A DNA stretch of 64,000 nucleotides from Verrucomicrobiaceae bacterium (GTDB lineage: Bacteria; Verrucomicrobiota; Verrucomicrobiia; Verrucomicrobiales; Verrucomicrobiaceae): NCBI GenBank assembly GCA_016795485.1, contig JAEUHM010000027.1, positions 62,001-126,000 of the forward strand, in the 5' to 3' direction. Under the pieces are notes generated by a model that made no database searches, had not been told where the DNA came from, and was given only the letters and a program-made list of their open reading frames with translations. The stretch's first letter is position 1. Every line of letters starts with the position of its first letter. Positions 1 through 9,200 of the stretch are shown in pieces. Made by a program: the position numbers and the translations under genes.

Positions 1-2
1 CT

Positions 3-128
3 GGCGCTTCACCGCTGGGTGGTGATATGCGGAAGTTCATCAACAACGAGTACGTAGACCCAGAGCAAGAGCGCAGTCAGATCAAACGCAGCCGCGCCGC
101 ACGCCTCTTCCAGAAGCTGTTCCAGTAA
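3..128 (+). CDS. C-terminal end of an unidentified protein (cut by window edge)
   Basis: An open frame runs from the left edge to a TAA at 126-128 and gives about 41 residues, ending in a basic, helical tail (RSRAARLFQKLFQ). It reads like a genuine protein end because it is rich in charged residues and is followed, after a 48-bp gap, by a gene on the same strand. The family cannot be recognised from so short a piece. It is probably the last part of a gene in the same direction as the two that follow. Confidence 0.45.
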   Translation, partial: GASPLGGDMRKFINNEYVDPEQERSQIKRSRAARLFQKLFQ

Positions 129-176
129 CACGCTTATCCTTCCTGCAGCAGGGCAGCATTCAAACAACACCGCTAG

Positions 177-644
177 GTGATGTCCAGAATCCTCGGTCTC
201 CTCATCGTTTTGGCGGTTACAGGCTGTACTACGCCACCCATCGCACCTCCCGGCAAAGCACTCATCCGCCCCATGGCATTGCGCAACACGCAGTCCAAAA
301 CCTTCAGCCCTCGTCTCGTCATCCGTGAGATCGACGGGCACTCTCTGGCGGCAGAAGAGGCTGAGTCAGCAGTGGCCCTACCTCCCGGCCCACACACCGT
401 CACGGTCACGATGCTGGCCCATACCGGCTCAGCGGTTGGCAACTACTCCCTTGGCCCTGTCGGCACCGCGATTGGCAACGCCATCGACATGCTGCACTCC
501 ACTCAATTTGAGAGCCAACTCAGCTTCCGGGCCGAAGCAGGCCACACCTACCGGGCCTGCGTCATGGATGACGGCAGAGGCTATCGTTATTGGATTGAAG
601 ACGAAACACAGCGCCGTGTCGTAGCTGGCTCTCGTTATTGGTAA
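177..644 (+). CDS. Small predicted lipoprotein
   Basis: A 155-residue protein that starts at GTG 177 or, one codon later, at ATG 180. The N-terminus has a hydrophobic stretch ending in a lipobox (LAVTGC, Cys about residue 17), so it is probably acylated and held in the outer or inner membrane. After the anchor comes a Pro-rich linker and then a mostly beta-type region with the segment GPHTVTV, seen in small PEGA-like or carboxypeptidase-like folds. I do not recognise a named family. It ends 4 bp before the methyltransferase gene, so the two are probably co-transcribed. Confidence 0.7.
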   Translation: MMSRILGLLIVLAVTGCTTPPIAPPGKALIRPMALRNTQSKTFSPRLVIREIDGHSLAAEEAESAVALPPGPHTVTVTMLAHTGSAVGNYSLGPVGTAIGNAIDMLHSTQFESQLSFRAEAGHTYRACVMDDGRGYRYWIEDETQRRVVAGSRYW

Positions 645-648
645 GACG

Positions 649-1389
649 ATGGAAGCCACTCCGATTTACGAAACACGCCGCCTGCTGGACGAATACCTGC
701 TCTTTCACTACGGAACGGCGGATGAAATCATGCCGTGGTCCTTCGGTCCACGCGAGGCGCTGGATTTCCCGGTCCGCACCGTGCGCAATCTCATCGATTC
801 TGAGATTCTTCCTCAGCAAGCACGCGCCCTTGACCTCGGATGCGCCGTAGGCCGCAGCAGCTTCGAGCTTGCGACATTCTGTGAGTCGGTCATCGGCATC
901 GACTACTCACACAGCTTCATTCATGCGGCCAACGAACTCAAAGCCAGCGGCTTTATGCCCTACAAGGCCGCTCAAGAAGGCTCTCTCACCCAGGATTTGA
1001 TCGCTCATGTGCCAGCAGACCTTCCACGTGGCAATGTTCACTTTGAGCAGGGAGACGCCATGAACCTCAGAACTGATCTCGGCTCGTTTGACCTCGTCCA
1101 CGCAGCCAATCTCCTGTGTCGCCTGTCCGAACCACAGAAACTCATCGCCCGTCTACCCGAGTTGGTTGCACCTGGTGGTCAGCTATTGCTTACGACGCCC
1201 TGCACGTGGCTGGCAGACTTCACACCGCCAGAGCACTGGCCCCAAGGCACCACTCGAGACTGGCTCAAACAACACCTCAGCACGCACTTCACCCTCGCCG
1301 CAGAGCAGGACCTACCTTTCGTCATCCGCGAGCACGCACGGAAGTTCCAATGGACAGTCGCCTGGGCCAGCCGCTGGGTGCGTCGTTGA
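649..1389 (+). CDS. Class I SAM methyltransferase, OvoA C-terminal (ovothiol N-methyltransferase) type
   Basis: A 246-residue protein. SAM-binding motif I is at residues 61-69 (LDLGCAVGR). The N-terminal pattern YETRRLLDEYLLFHYG and the segment GPREALDFPVR resemble the C-terminal methyltransferase domain of OvoA, which N-methylates 5-thiohistidine to make ovothiol. In most ovothiol producers this domain is fused behind the sulfoxide synthase; here it stands alone, and no synthase is visible in the window. The gene follows the lipoprotein gene by 4 bp. The family call rests on sequence pattern; the substrate is inferred. Confidence 0.72.
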   Translation: MEATPIYETRRLLDEYLLFHYGTADEIMPWSFGPREALDFPVRTVRNLIDSEILPQQARALDLGCAVGRSSFELATFCESVIGIDYSHSFIHAANELKASGFMPYKAAQEGSLTQDLIAHVPADLPRGNVHFEQGDAMNLRTDLGSFDLVHAANLLCRLSEPQKLIARLPELVAPGGQLLLTTPCTWLADFTPPEHWPQGTTRDWLKQHLSTHFTLAAEQDLPFVIREHARKFQWTVAWASRWVRR

Positions 1390-1942
1390 TTGCAGTGAAA
1401 CCAAAGAAAAGCTGCAGGAAGTAGCCTTGCAGCCCGCAGGAGTGACATTAGTCTCTCGGTTGGTGATCTTTCGCACGGTTTTCAGACTATTGTGGCCGTC
1501 ATCCCAAGCCGGAGGCTTGTAAGAGATTAGCCGGTGGTGGAGTGCAACAAAACCACCGGACAGACCACGAAGAGGGACACCGTCCTGAAGGGACGAAAGA
1601 AGACGAACGGTCGTTAACCCGCCACACGAAAAACGGACGCACTCGCCCGAATCCTGGTTGTGACATCATGTGGCCCAGTGGTGAATGTTTGACACTTACC
1701 AGCCATTTGAAAAAACACCTCGGCACTTGGATTGTAGCTGCTTGTTATCGTTGATCCATCGCAGCAAGCGCATGGGATTTGTCTTTCGGTTGGTGAACCT
1801 TCAAGCGAGTTCCACCCATTTGATCCCTCGCTTTTCACCAGCCCCGTTTGCTGTTCGTTTTGCTTTTTGAACCACCCGGCTCTTGCAGGCCTAGCTTGGC
1901 CCGCTACTTCCGGCCCCATGTCATCTTTCCCAAAAACATTTG
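1390..1942. other. Gene-free stretch with short palindromes, possible dispersed repeat remnant
   Basis: No convincing gene in 553 bp. Two small hairpins lie at 1506-1518 (AAGCC/GGCTT, 3-nt loop) and 1531-1559 (CCGGTGGT/ACCACCGG). The text around 1500-1610 resembles non-coding dispersed elements common in PVC genomes, but only one copy is visible here. The phrase TTCGGTTGGTGA near 1783 is nearly repeated near 1457. Short frames on both strands lack coding character. Confidence 0.35.
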
Positions 1943-2425
1943 TCAATTTCCATGTGCGTTCCGACTGCGGTAACCCGCTTCCGTTCGTTGTTCAAACAGC
2001 TCATGAATATACTGGATAGCCTTAGCCTCTTTCGGCGAGCCGTTGTTCATATCAAGGCGTTTGATGAAAGCCGTCAGTTCATCCTCCCACTCGGCATGTG
2101 TTATGCCCAACTCATCCCATATCGGCCAGAGTCCAACCACTGCATCCAGGAGAGCTTGATCGGCTTGGTTACTATTTGGTCCGAGAACCAAGGCAGCAAA
2201 CAAAGTATCTAAAACGGTGGCGGGGTGATCAAAACGATTCAGCGGCCCACGATCAATCGACTTGATGCGGTAGTCAGCCTCATGAATGGGTACCGTAGCA
2301 AGCCAAGTTTTCAACTTCCGTGACGTCCACCAGTCCCGGGTGCAAGTGATGGAAACAATCACAATCAAAATTACGGCACCAGCCCAAACTATGTGACGAC
2401 GACGGCTAGCAAAATTGGGCTTCAT
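1943..2425 (-). CDS. Hypothetical membrane-anchored protein
   Basis: A 160-residue protein starting at ATG 2425. Basic residues (SRRRH) are followed by one hydrophobic segment at about residues 14-28 (AGAVILIVIVSI), so it is probably anchored in the inner membrane with its body outside the cytoplasm. The rest is mainly helical and acidic, with no motif I recognise. It stands alone between a gene-free stretch and a transposase remnant, and it could be an accessory gene. The start and the coding nature are plausible but not proven. Confidence 0.5.
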   Translation of the reverse strand: MKPNFASRRRHIVWAGAVILIVIVSITCTRDWWTSRKLKTWLATVPIHEADYRIKSIDRGPLNRFDHPATVLDTLFAALVLGPNSNQADQALLDAVVGLWPIWDELGITHAEWEDELTAFIKRLDMNNGSPKEAKAIQYIHELFEQRTEAGYRSRNAHGN

Positions 2426-2610
2426 TCAATCGGAATGCTCATTGTCTTGGAATCCATCTCACGAGTTATTACTTTAACGTCCACGTATCCACCTTTTTCA
2501 CAGGTGCCACGAGTTATGTTTAACCTTATCTCCGTTGAAATAGTGGAACGTTGAAATGGTGGAAAAATGGGGATCATGGTTGGAATCTTGACAAAGATGC
2601 ATCGTCTTGA

Positions 2611-3048
2611 TCAGCGCGATTGTCTGGTCGGCAGTTGGGTTGCTTTCTCGGTCCGATTTAGGATCTGGCTCACGTTTGATGCGCTCTTCATCCATAGCCG
2701 CTTGGCGATCCAACTTTGATCCATCGTTGTGGTCTTCCAAATCTTCTCTGCCAGCGCCACCTTGATCGGCGCACTTCCCTTGAGGTTGCTGAGGGCGTGC
2801 TCGGTTAACCCAGCCTTGCCTAGGCCTTCTGCCACCAGCCGCTCTGCTTCTGCCATGTCGTGTGCCCGCTTGATGGCACCTGTTCGGTAGGCTTTGCCCT
2901 TCTTTCTCAATGTGACCTTCCCCGCTAGTTTTATCAGCTTCTCGCGAAAAGCTTCCGTGCCCCAATACCAGCCTCTTCTCAGGTGGCGGGGGTGAGTAGG
3001 GCTTGCCGGACCAAACTTAGCCCTTGGCGCAAGTGCTCGCTGGGCCAA
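2611..3048 (-). pseudogene. C-terminal remnant of a Verrucomicrobia-type REP-associated transposase
   Basis: About 145 codons are open. From residue 25 the frame (RGWYWGTEAFREKL, then AEAERLVAEGL, then IAKRLWMKSASNVSQIL) matches the C-terminal extension typical of the Y1-like transposases of Verrucomicrobia and Planctomycetes, including the final helix-turn-helix-like block. The catalytic N-terminal HUH/Tyr domain is missing: reading upstream reaches a stop within about 15 codons, and the DNA there leads into the pseudopilin gene on the other strand. It is therefore a decayed 3-prime fragment. The family is recognised; loss of function is inferred. Confidence 0.6.
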
Positions 3049-3163
3049 AGTCAGTTTCTGGTCATTAAAGTTGAGGCACTCCGATGATGCTCATCTGATA
3101 CCTGGAGTTGAAGTTGCTTGCTGGAGGGAACAGAATGCCTGCCTCAACGCTCTTATCCGTCAC

Positions 3164-3973
3164 ATGCAGCCGCCATCTCCAGCCAACTCCATCCAACGTG
3201 CCCCTGGTGGGTTCACGTTGTTGGAGATTATGTTGGCTTTGGCCATCTTTGGCGTGGTCGTCACGGGGGTGTTCGCCATCGCTCAGGGTACCATGGAGTT
3301 GAGCGTGAGCATGAAGGAAGCTCAGGAAGCGGGTATGATTCGGCAGAACTTCATCGAGTTCCTGCGCTCCTCGTTTCGTCGACTTCCGGCGGATGCAGAG
3401 ATGCAGTTGGAAGTAAAGGCAGATGGCGGGCAGTATGTGCCTACACTTACCATCTACAATGGTGGCGATGCGTTCTCTCCCGGTGCCACCATGCCGCCGG
3501 ATGCCAGCGTGGAGCTGTTTGGCCGCACCTTGCCGGGTGGTTACATGCGCATCGGCCTCCGCATGTTGGATGGTGAGCAGACCAATGGCCGCCGTATCAA
3601 TGCCAACTTCCGTCCTTCGCGCTCTGGCACTGACTTTGTGCTGCCCTTGATCGAGTCCGCAGCTCGATTCGAGTGGAAGCTCTTTGATGCCGCTTCTGGC
3701 CGCTGGGAGAAGGCGTGGAAGGGCCCCGGAAGACCCAGCATGGCCGAGTGCATCATGAAACTGGACGACGGGGTGGAAACGCGATGCGTGTTTTGGATTC
3801 CGCCGCTGGCCAAGAACACCGGAACGGGCATTCCCGCAGGCGGCGTGCCTCAGCTAGGGCCAGACGGCAAGCCTCTCCCACCAGATGCCCAGGGTGTGCC
3901 ACCCGCCGTCAATCCTAACGTCAACCCGGTGCCTCAACTCAACCCCACCTTGGGCACACCCGCAGGAATGTAA
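3164..3973 (+). CDS. Type II secretion pseudopilin, GspJ-like
   Basis: A prepilin-type leader with the processing site G|FTLLE, then a hydrophobic helix (IMLALAIFGVVVTGVF), identifies a pseudopilin processed by prepilin peptidase. The size (269 residues from ATG 3164) and the position directly before a GspK-like gene fit GspJ, which forms the tip of the type II secretion pseudopilus. The frame is also open upstream to 3071, but ATG 3164 gives a normal short leader. The C-terminus is a Pro/Gly/Asn-rich tail of about 50 residues that GspJ does not usually have. No other gsp genes are nearby. Confidence 0.8.
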   Translation: MQPPSPANSIQRAPGGFTLLEIMLALAIFGVVVTGVFAIAQGTMELSVSMKEAQEAGMIRQNFIEFLRSSFRRLPADAEMQLEVKADGGQYVPTLTIYNGGDAFSPGATMPPDASVELFGRTLPGGYMRIGLRMLDGEQTNGRRINANFRPSRSGTDFVLPLIESAARFEWKLFDAASGRWEKAWKGPGRPSMAECIMKLDDGVETRCVFWIPPLAKNTGTGIPAGGVPQLGPDGKPLPPDAQGVPPAVNPNVNPVPQLNPTLGTPAGM

Positions 3974-3976
3974 GTC

Positions 3977-4945
3977 ATGCGCCTTCATTCCCATCGCCCT
4001 CCTCGACACAAGAAAGGCTCTGCCTTGCTCGCGGTCATGTGGGTCATCGCCATCCTCGTTGCACTCGTCTTTGGCACCGTGGCGCTCCTCACGGAGGATG
4101 TGGAGATGTCTAATACCCGGCGGCAGATGTTCCTGGCGCGCACCCTGGCGGAACAAGGCCTTGCCATCGGCGCTCACCCTCAGGTGAAGCAAGACGATCC
4201 GCTGCTCCGGTACGAAGTAGCTCCTGGAGAAGGCTACATCGTGGAGATCGAAGGGGAAGATGGACGCATCAATCCTAACGTCCTTCTACAGAGAGAAGAT
4301 CGCGGCACCTGGATCAACATCACCCGCGCTTGGGGCCTCAATCTCCAGGAAGCTCAGATTCTCATCGACTCCTTGCTCGACTGGGTGGACCCTGATCTCT
4401 TCGTCCGACTCAGCGGTGCCGAGACTAAGTTTTACAACCGGCCGGGCTTCCCTTTCAATCGTCCGTTCCGCTCGGTGGATGAGATGATGCTCGTGCGCGG
4501 CATGGATTACGTGAATCGCATCTATCCTAACTGGCGAGACTGGTTCAGCATCTATTCCTCAGGCGTTGTAGATGTGAACGAAGTCACGCCCGAGGTGATT
4601 AGCGCGCTCACCAACGCTGATCCGCGCTTTGCCTCAGAGTTGGTCGCCCGCAGGCTGGGGCGAGATGGCATTCGCGGGACCAAAGACGATCTCCTTTACC
4701 CCGATGTCGCTTCTGCCTTGTTAGTCCTCAACGTGCGACCCATGAACAATCAGAGCGGGCAGTCTCTCCTTGGCGTCAACAGCAGCATTCGCCGCGTGAA
4801 AAGCACCGGAGTCGCTGGAGACTTCCGCCGCACCATCTACGCCGTGCTCCGAGGTGCCCCAGGGTCCGGTGGTGCCGCCCAAGTGCTGGAGATGGGCGAG
4901 GAACTGTCGAAAAACGACACCGCCTTGGAGCCTGCTAGGCGCTAA
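3977..4945 (+). CDS. Type II secretion minor pseudopilin, GspK-like
   Basis: A 322-residue protein starting 3 bp after the GspJ-like stop. The N-terminus has KKGSALLAVMWVIAIL, the leader and helix typical of GspK, in which Gly precedes the small-residue start. The body includes the expected GRINPN segment and the LLDWVDPD and VDVNEVTPE motifs of the helical GspK domain. GspK caps the pseudopilus and starts its assembly. Together with GspJ it forms a two-gene unit. The gene ends just before the palindrome-rich stretch. Confidence 0.85.
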   Translation: MRLHSHRPPRHKKGSALLAVMWVIAILVALVFGTVALLTEDVEMSNTRRQMFLARTLAEQGLAIGAHPQVKQDDPLLRYEVAPGEGYIVEIEGEDGRINPNVLLQREDRGTWINITRAWGLNLQEAQILIDSLLDWVDPDLFVRLSGAETKFYNRPGFPFNRPFRSVDEMMLVRGMDYVNRIYPNWRDWFSIYSSGVVDVNEVTPEVISALTNADPRFASELVARRLGRDGIRGTKDDLLYPDVASALLVLNVRPMNNQSGQSLLGVNSSIRRVKSTGVAGDFRRTIYAVLRGAPGSGGAAQVLEMGEELSKNDTALEPARR

Positions 4946-5029
4946 GTCGACCTCAGTGCCTCCTCGACTTGGCACAGAAACGACCGCGAACACATCAATA
5001 GGCTTCGTTTCGGATGGCTCTGGGCTACT

Positions 5030-5400
5030 TACCAGGACCCTCAGGGCTGGTGAACCGAACCCCCAAAGGTGGTTCATCGGAGCCCTCGGGGTGGCGAGTC
5101 GATGCCTCAGGGGTGGTTCATCGCACCCATTGAGCACCCTTGCGGCACCCCTCAGGCACCCTCGCCGCACCCCTTGGGCACCCGTGCGGGACCTCCGAGG
5201 CTCCGACTCACCACCTCCAGGGGTCCCGGCCACCACCTCTGGGGGTGCCGTTGACCACCTCCGGGGGTGGTCATCACCTGCCCTGAGGCCCCCGTTCACC
5301 ACCCTCAGGGGTGGTAATACCCTGCCCCAAGGCTCTGGCATCGGACCCCTCGGGCCCCCGATGACCACCCCCAGGGCACCCCCCTCACGGTCCTGGAACG
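5030..5400. repeat. GC-rich cluster of degenerate short palindromes
   Basis: About 370 bp are built from imperfect units of roughly 20-25 bp around a core such as CCACC-Y-TCAGGGGTGG. Examples are CACCCTCAGGGGTGG near 5300 and CCACCTCCGGGGGTGG near 5250. Most units are self-complementary but differ in the central bases, as if kept for fold rather than for exact sequence. Frames open on both strands here are Pro/Gly/Arg-rich and are probably by-products of composition. There is no gene between 4946 and 5527. Confidence 0.6.
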
Positions 5401-5496
5401 CCCAAAAGACGGCCCAAGGCCGTGAAAGATGACTCTAGTAGTAGGGAATAGGCGGATTTTCCCCGGAATCGCAGGTCTTCTGACCTTTGAGAGGCC

Positions 5497-5532
5497 GGGG
5501 ACGCTCCACTTCGAGTGCCACTCGAAGCTACG
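5497..5532. repeat. REP element, left copy, 36 bp
   Basis: Its core is a 9-bp stem with a 1-nt loop (CTTCGAGTG-C-CACTCGAAG) followed by CTACG. It is identical over 36 bp to the copy at 6229-6264. On the minus strand the head reads CGTAGCTTCG, and its TAG is the stop codon of the transposase gene. Confidence 0.85.
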
Positions 5533-6166
5533 TTCTGAGCAGGTAATCGCCGGCTTTGAGACTCGCTCTCATGGGGTTGTCGGCGATATAGCGTTGAAAG
5601 GCTGTCAGCTCTGTCTCATCGCGGACGATGTGGTCGTAGCTGTGCTTTTGCCAGAGGTCCCCTTTTCGCTGGCTGAGATGATTGATCTCTTTGGCCGACT
5701 GTCGTTTGCGGCTTTGCAAAATGTCCTCCAACTCATGTCCCGGCAGTGGAGTGAGCAGCAGATGAACATGATTGGGCATGATGACGAGGTCACTCAACTC
5801 GTAGCGCTGACCGTGGAAGTATTGCCAACCAGTGCTGACGACTTTTTGATGAACTGGCTGTCGTAAAAGACAGGCACCATGGCCTTCATCGAGATAGCTG
5901 TTCAGCTTGCGATTGAAGTGCTTCATAAAGGCACCTTGCAAGTCTGATGGGAGCTGAGGAAAGCCATCCGTCCATTTCGATGTGTGGACGTCGTGGTGAC
6001 GAAGCCAGTCGAGTTTCTCTGATTCCCACTGAGCAAGGACGCTTAGCGGAATTGAATCTGCCAAGCGATACGTGACGAAGTAGGTGCAACCTTCCTGGCG
6101 CCAGTGTGGGAGATTGGTGAAGTAGATGCGGACAGGCTTGTGCGCGTTGAAGGGCTGGAGCGGCAT
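5528..6166 (-). CDS. REP-associated tyrosine transposase (RAYT, Y1_Tnp)
   Basis: A 212-residue single-strand nuclease of the IS200/IS605-related Y1 family that works on REP palindromes. The HUH motif is visible as MPNHVHLLL, and the catalytic Tyr lies in WQKHSYDHIVRD. Length and order match RAYTs, which are domesticated transposases thought to move REP sequences. Identical REPs lie at its 3-prime end (5497-5532) and about 65 bp upstream (6229-6264), with a variant at 6173-6191 just before the ATG at 6166. The stop codon is the TAG inside the left REP. It appears intact. Confidence 0.92.
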   Translation of the reverse strand: MPLQPFNAHKPVRIYFTNLPHWRQEGCTYFVTYRLADSIPLSVLAQWESEKLDWLRHHDVHTSKWTDGFPQLPSDLQGAFMKHFNRKLNSYLDEGHGACLLRQPVHQKVVSTGWQYFHGQRYELSDLVIMPNHVHLLLTPLPGHELEDILQSRKRQSAKEINHLSQRKGDLWQKHSYDHIVRDETELTAFQRYIADNPMRASLKAGDYLLRT

Positions 6167-6172
6167 GTGTAG

Positions 6173-6191
6173 CTTCGATTGTTAATCGAAG
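6173..6191. repeat. REP variant upstream of the RAYT gene
   Basis: The hairpin CTTCGATT-GTT-AATCGAAG is preceded by GTAG, so it shares the head GTAGCTTCG with the other REPs but has a different stem. It lies in the leader of the transposase gene, 7 bp from its ATG, where it could affect translation. Confidence 0.75.
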
Positions 6192-6228
6192 TGCTGTGGA
6201 TGGTTTGCTGTGAGGCTTTGCAGAGTGA

Positions 6229-6264
6229 GGGGACGCTCCACTTCGAGTGCCACTCGAAGCTACG
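6229..6264. repeat. REP element, right copy, 36 bp
   Basis: Identical over 36 bp to 5497-5532. On the minus strand its TAG (6260-6262) is the stop codon of the giant beta-helix gene, so the REP overlaps the 3-prime end of that gene. Confidence 0.85.
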
Positions 6265-9200
6265 GTGGGCCTAACACCACTTTGCCGCTGAGTTTCTGTG
6301 CGGGTGGTGGGCCGTCATCCATGAGGGAGTAGCCATAACCTTTTGTGTTGGAGCCGATTTTGACAAGTTGAGCGCTCCAGGTTGCTAGGCGGGTGTCTTC
6401 TTGGAAGGTGCCTGTCATTATGCCGGTTTTGACATCGAACTTGGTGATCTTGGTGGATAGCGCCACGGGTGGCGTAGGCACTGCGGTGTTGGTCAAGCCA
6501 GTGGCCTTGGGGTTGCTGATGGTGACCAATTGATCAAAGCTGCTGCTGCTGAGTCCAAAGTTGCTGAACGTGAGCTTGGAAGAAGCGGGCATGGCCAGTT
6601 GTCCAGGGCCAGGTGGCAGGTAAATGCCTCCGTCAGCAACGACGGCCAGTGGCCCAAAGGGGTCTTTGTAGATGGTGCCGGTAGTGAGGAGTTTGTTCCA
6701 GGTGAGGGCGCCGCTGATGTCGCTGCCCGTGAGCTGGTATTGGCCTACGAGGCTGCCTTTGTTTTTGTAGAGCATTTGGAAGATGAGCACTTGGCCGTTG
6801 GCTCCGATGAAGGTGCTGCCGGTCAGAGTGGCGTTGTCGGGAAGTTTTCCGCTGATGGTGACGCTGTTCTTCGCGGTGGCTTTGAGTGTGGTGAAGCCGT
6901 AGCCGTGCGGTGCTCCGGTGACGAGGCCGGGATCTAGCCGCAGAGTGTAGTTGGCAAGGGTGGCGGTGGGTGCCTTGCGCCAGGCGGTGTGCAGCTCGGT
7001 GGTGCCGGTGGGATCGATCAAGGTGAGACGGGCGAGTTGCTCCACAGCGAAGACTTCGATGTAGGCGGTGAGCAGGGTGTTGTTGGCGAGCTTGATGCCG
7101 GGGATGTTGCCACGGAGGATGGCGTCACCCGCACCAGCGCTAAGCAAGAGTTGGCTCTTGAAGCTGCGTTTCACGGAACCAAAGGTGATGCTGCCAGTGA
7201 ACGTCCCTGCGGCGGTGGTGGTGAGATCAAAGCGTCCGCCAAAGCCTGCGTTGAAACTGGAGCGTGCCATGGGTCCGGCAAAGGTGCCTATCGCAGTCGG
7301 CGGCACCACATTGACGGTGAGAGTAGCTGTGGCAGGGAGGCTGGTGCCGCTGGCGTTGATGGCTTTGAAGCTGAGGGCATAACCCGCGCTCTTCGTCACC
7401 GTGGCGCGACCTGAGAGCACGCCGGTGGTTTTGTTGAAGGTGATGCCGCTGGGCAAGGTTCCGCTCACGCTAAAGCTCACAGCAGGTGCTCCTGCGGTGT
7501 TCACTACGGGCAGTTGATAAAAGTAGTTCTGGCCGATGTAGGCGGGTGGCAGGTTGAGGGGTGTCACCAGCGCAGGCGCGGCATTGCTGACGAAGAGCTG
7601 CACGATGCCGCCTTGCAGGAGATGGACGGAAGGGGCATTGACGTCGCAATACACCAGTCCCGCATCGGCCACGCTCACGGAGTTGATGGTAAGCGTCTTG
7701 GTGGTGTCAACGCTGCCCACCCGGTTCCACTGATAGCTCAGCCCATTACCGGCAGCGATGACGGTTGCGGTGAACTTGCTGCCTGCCTTCAGACTGACTC
7801 GCTTCTCCCGCGTGTCCACCACACTGATCTCCGCCGTAGTGCTGGTGACGCCCGGTGAAGTGTTGCCGGACTTTACCACGCAGGTGTAGGCTCCCGCATG
7901 GCTGAGCGCCGCCTTTGGGATGACGTAGCTGCTCTTCGTAGCCCTGGCGATGGCCCTGCCTGCCTTGAACCACTGGTAGGTCAGCGGTGCCGGACCCACA
8001 GCGATGACGCTGAGCGTATGGCTTCGGCCGAGATCTATGGTGTAGCCAGACGGACTCCTCAGGATGGAGACAAGTGCGCCATCCACCGTCAGACTTGCGG
8101 GCTGGCTGGTCGTCAAGAAGAAGCCGAGGATGACATCCTGCGTGTAGATCGTTGCGGCGGCGGCCTCCGTGATTTGTTGAAAATAGACGCCCTCATCCGC
8201 TTCTTGAGCGCTGGGGATGTTCAGGACTGGAGTAGTAATGCCCGTGCCGACTCCGTTTTTAAACCACTCACTCGCCAGCCCGCCGCTGAGGGCGGTCACG
8301 GTTGTGCTAAAGCTCACGGCATCACCTGCGGCTACGCTGGCATGCTGCGGCTGCTGGATGATTTCTGGCTCATAGATCACGGTAATGCCTCCCGGATTGA
8401 TACTGCCATTCAGCGTGCATTCCCGCTGCGGGTTCAGCGGGCCTTTCGTCAACGTAATGGATCGTTTGGTGAGCGTGGGAGGGCTGGCAAACACGGCGCG
8501 GTCAAAGCCGATGGTGCCGTCAGTGGGAATGTCGCGCACAGCCTCACGCAGGGAGATGCCGTTGCCGATGACACCTACTGGGTCCAGTTCATCCACAGGT
8601 GTGGTGACGATGATGACGGAGCTTTCCACCGCACCGAGGTCTGGGCGCACGCCGAGCGGTCTCGGCTCGCCGCGCTGATCGGTGGTCAAGGCCGGGCTGA
8701 GCGTGCTGGCTTGATCGATGGCCGGGCTGTTGACGTTGGGCGGTATGGTAGCGGTCGGACCACCGTAGTCACCCAAAGGTGAGAGATCGGGATTCAGGGG
8801 TGCCGCCGCTGTGCCCACGAGTGGTCCGGCGGGGAAGATGGATTCCACACCCTCGTTGCTGCCGATGAGGTTGGCTCCGCCGAGGGTGAAGACGCTGGAA
8901 CTGTTGTCGATGTCAACAGAAGAGCCGCTGGTGTTCGTGTTTCCGGCGATGATGTTGTTGATGAGGGTGACCTCATTCGTTGCTCCAGTGCTGACTCCAC
9001 CGACAGAGTTGCCGCCGTTGTTCCCTGTGACGGTGCAGTGGGTGAGGTTCAGGACGCCAGAGCTATTAAAAAGCGCGATGCCACCTACGTCCGGCGCCGT
9101 GTTCTGCACTACTGTGCATTGAGTGAGGCTGACCGTGCCTGAGAGGCTGCGGATGGCACCACCTTGCCGTATTGCCGCATTCTCATGGAAGGTGCAGTTC

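Noticed and set aside
2498..2965. 155-residue frame overlapping the transposase remnant
   Set aside because: A different frame of the same DNA; the recognised transposase pattern lies in the 2611-3048 frame.
4854..5432. Pro/Gly-rich 192-residue frame (and its opposite-strand counterpart) across the palindrome cluster
   Set aside because: Overlaps gspK out of frame and has composition explained by the repeats; no start or homology signal.
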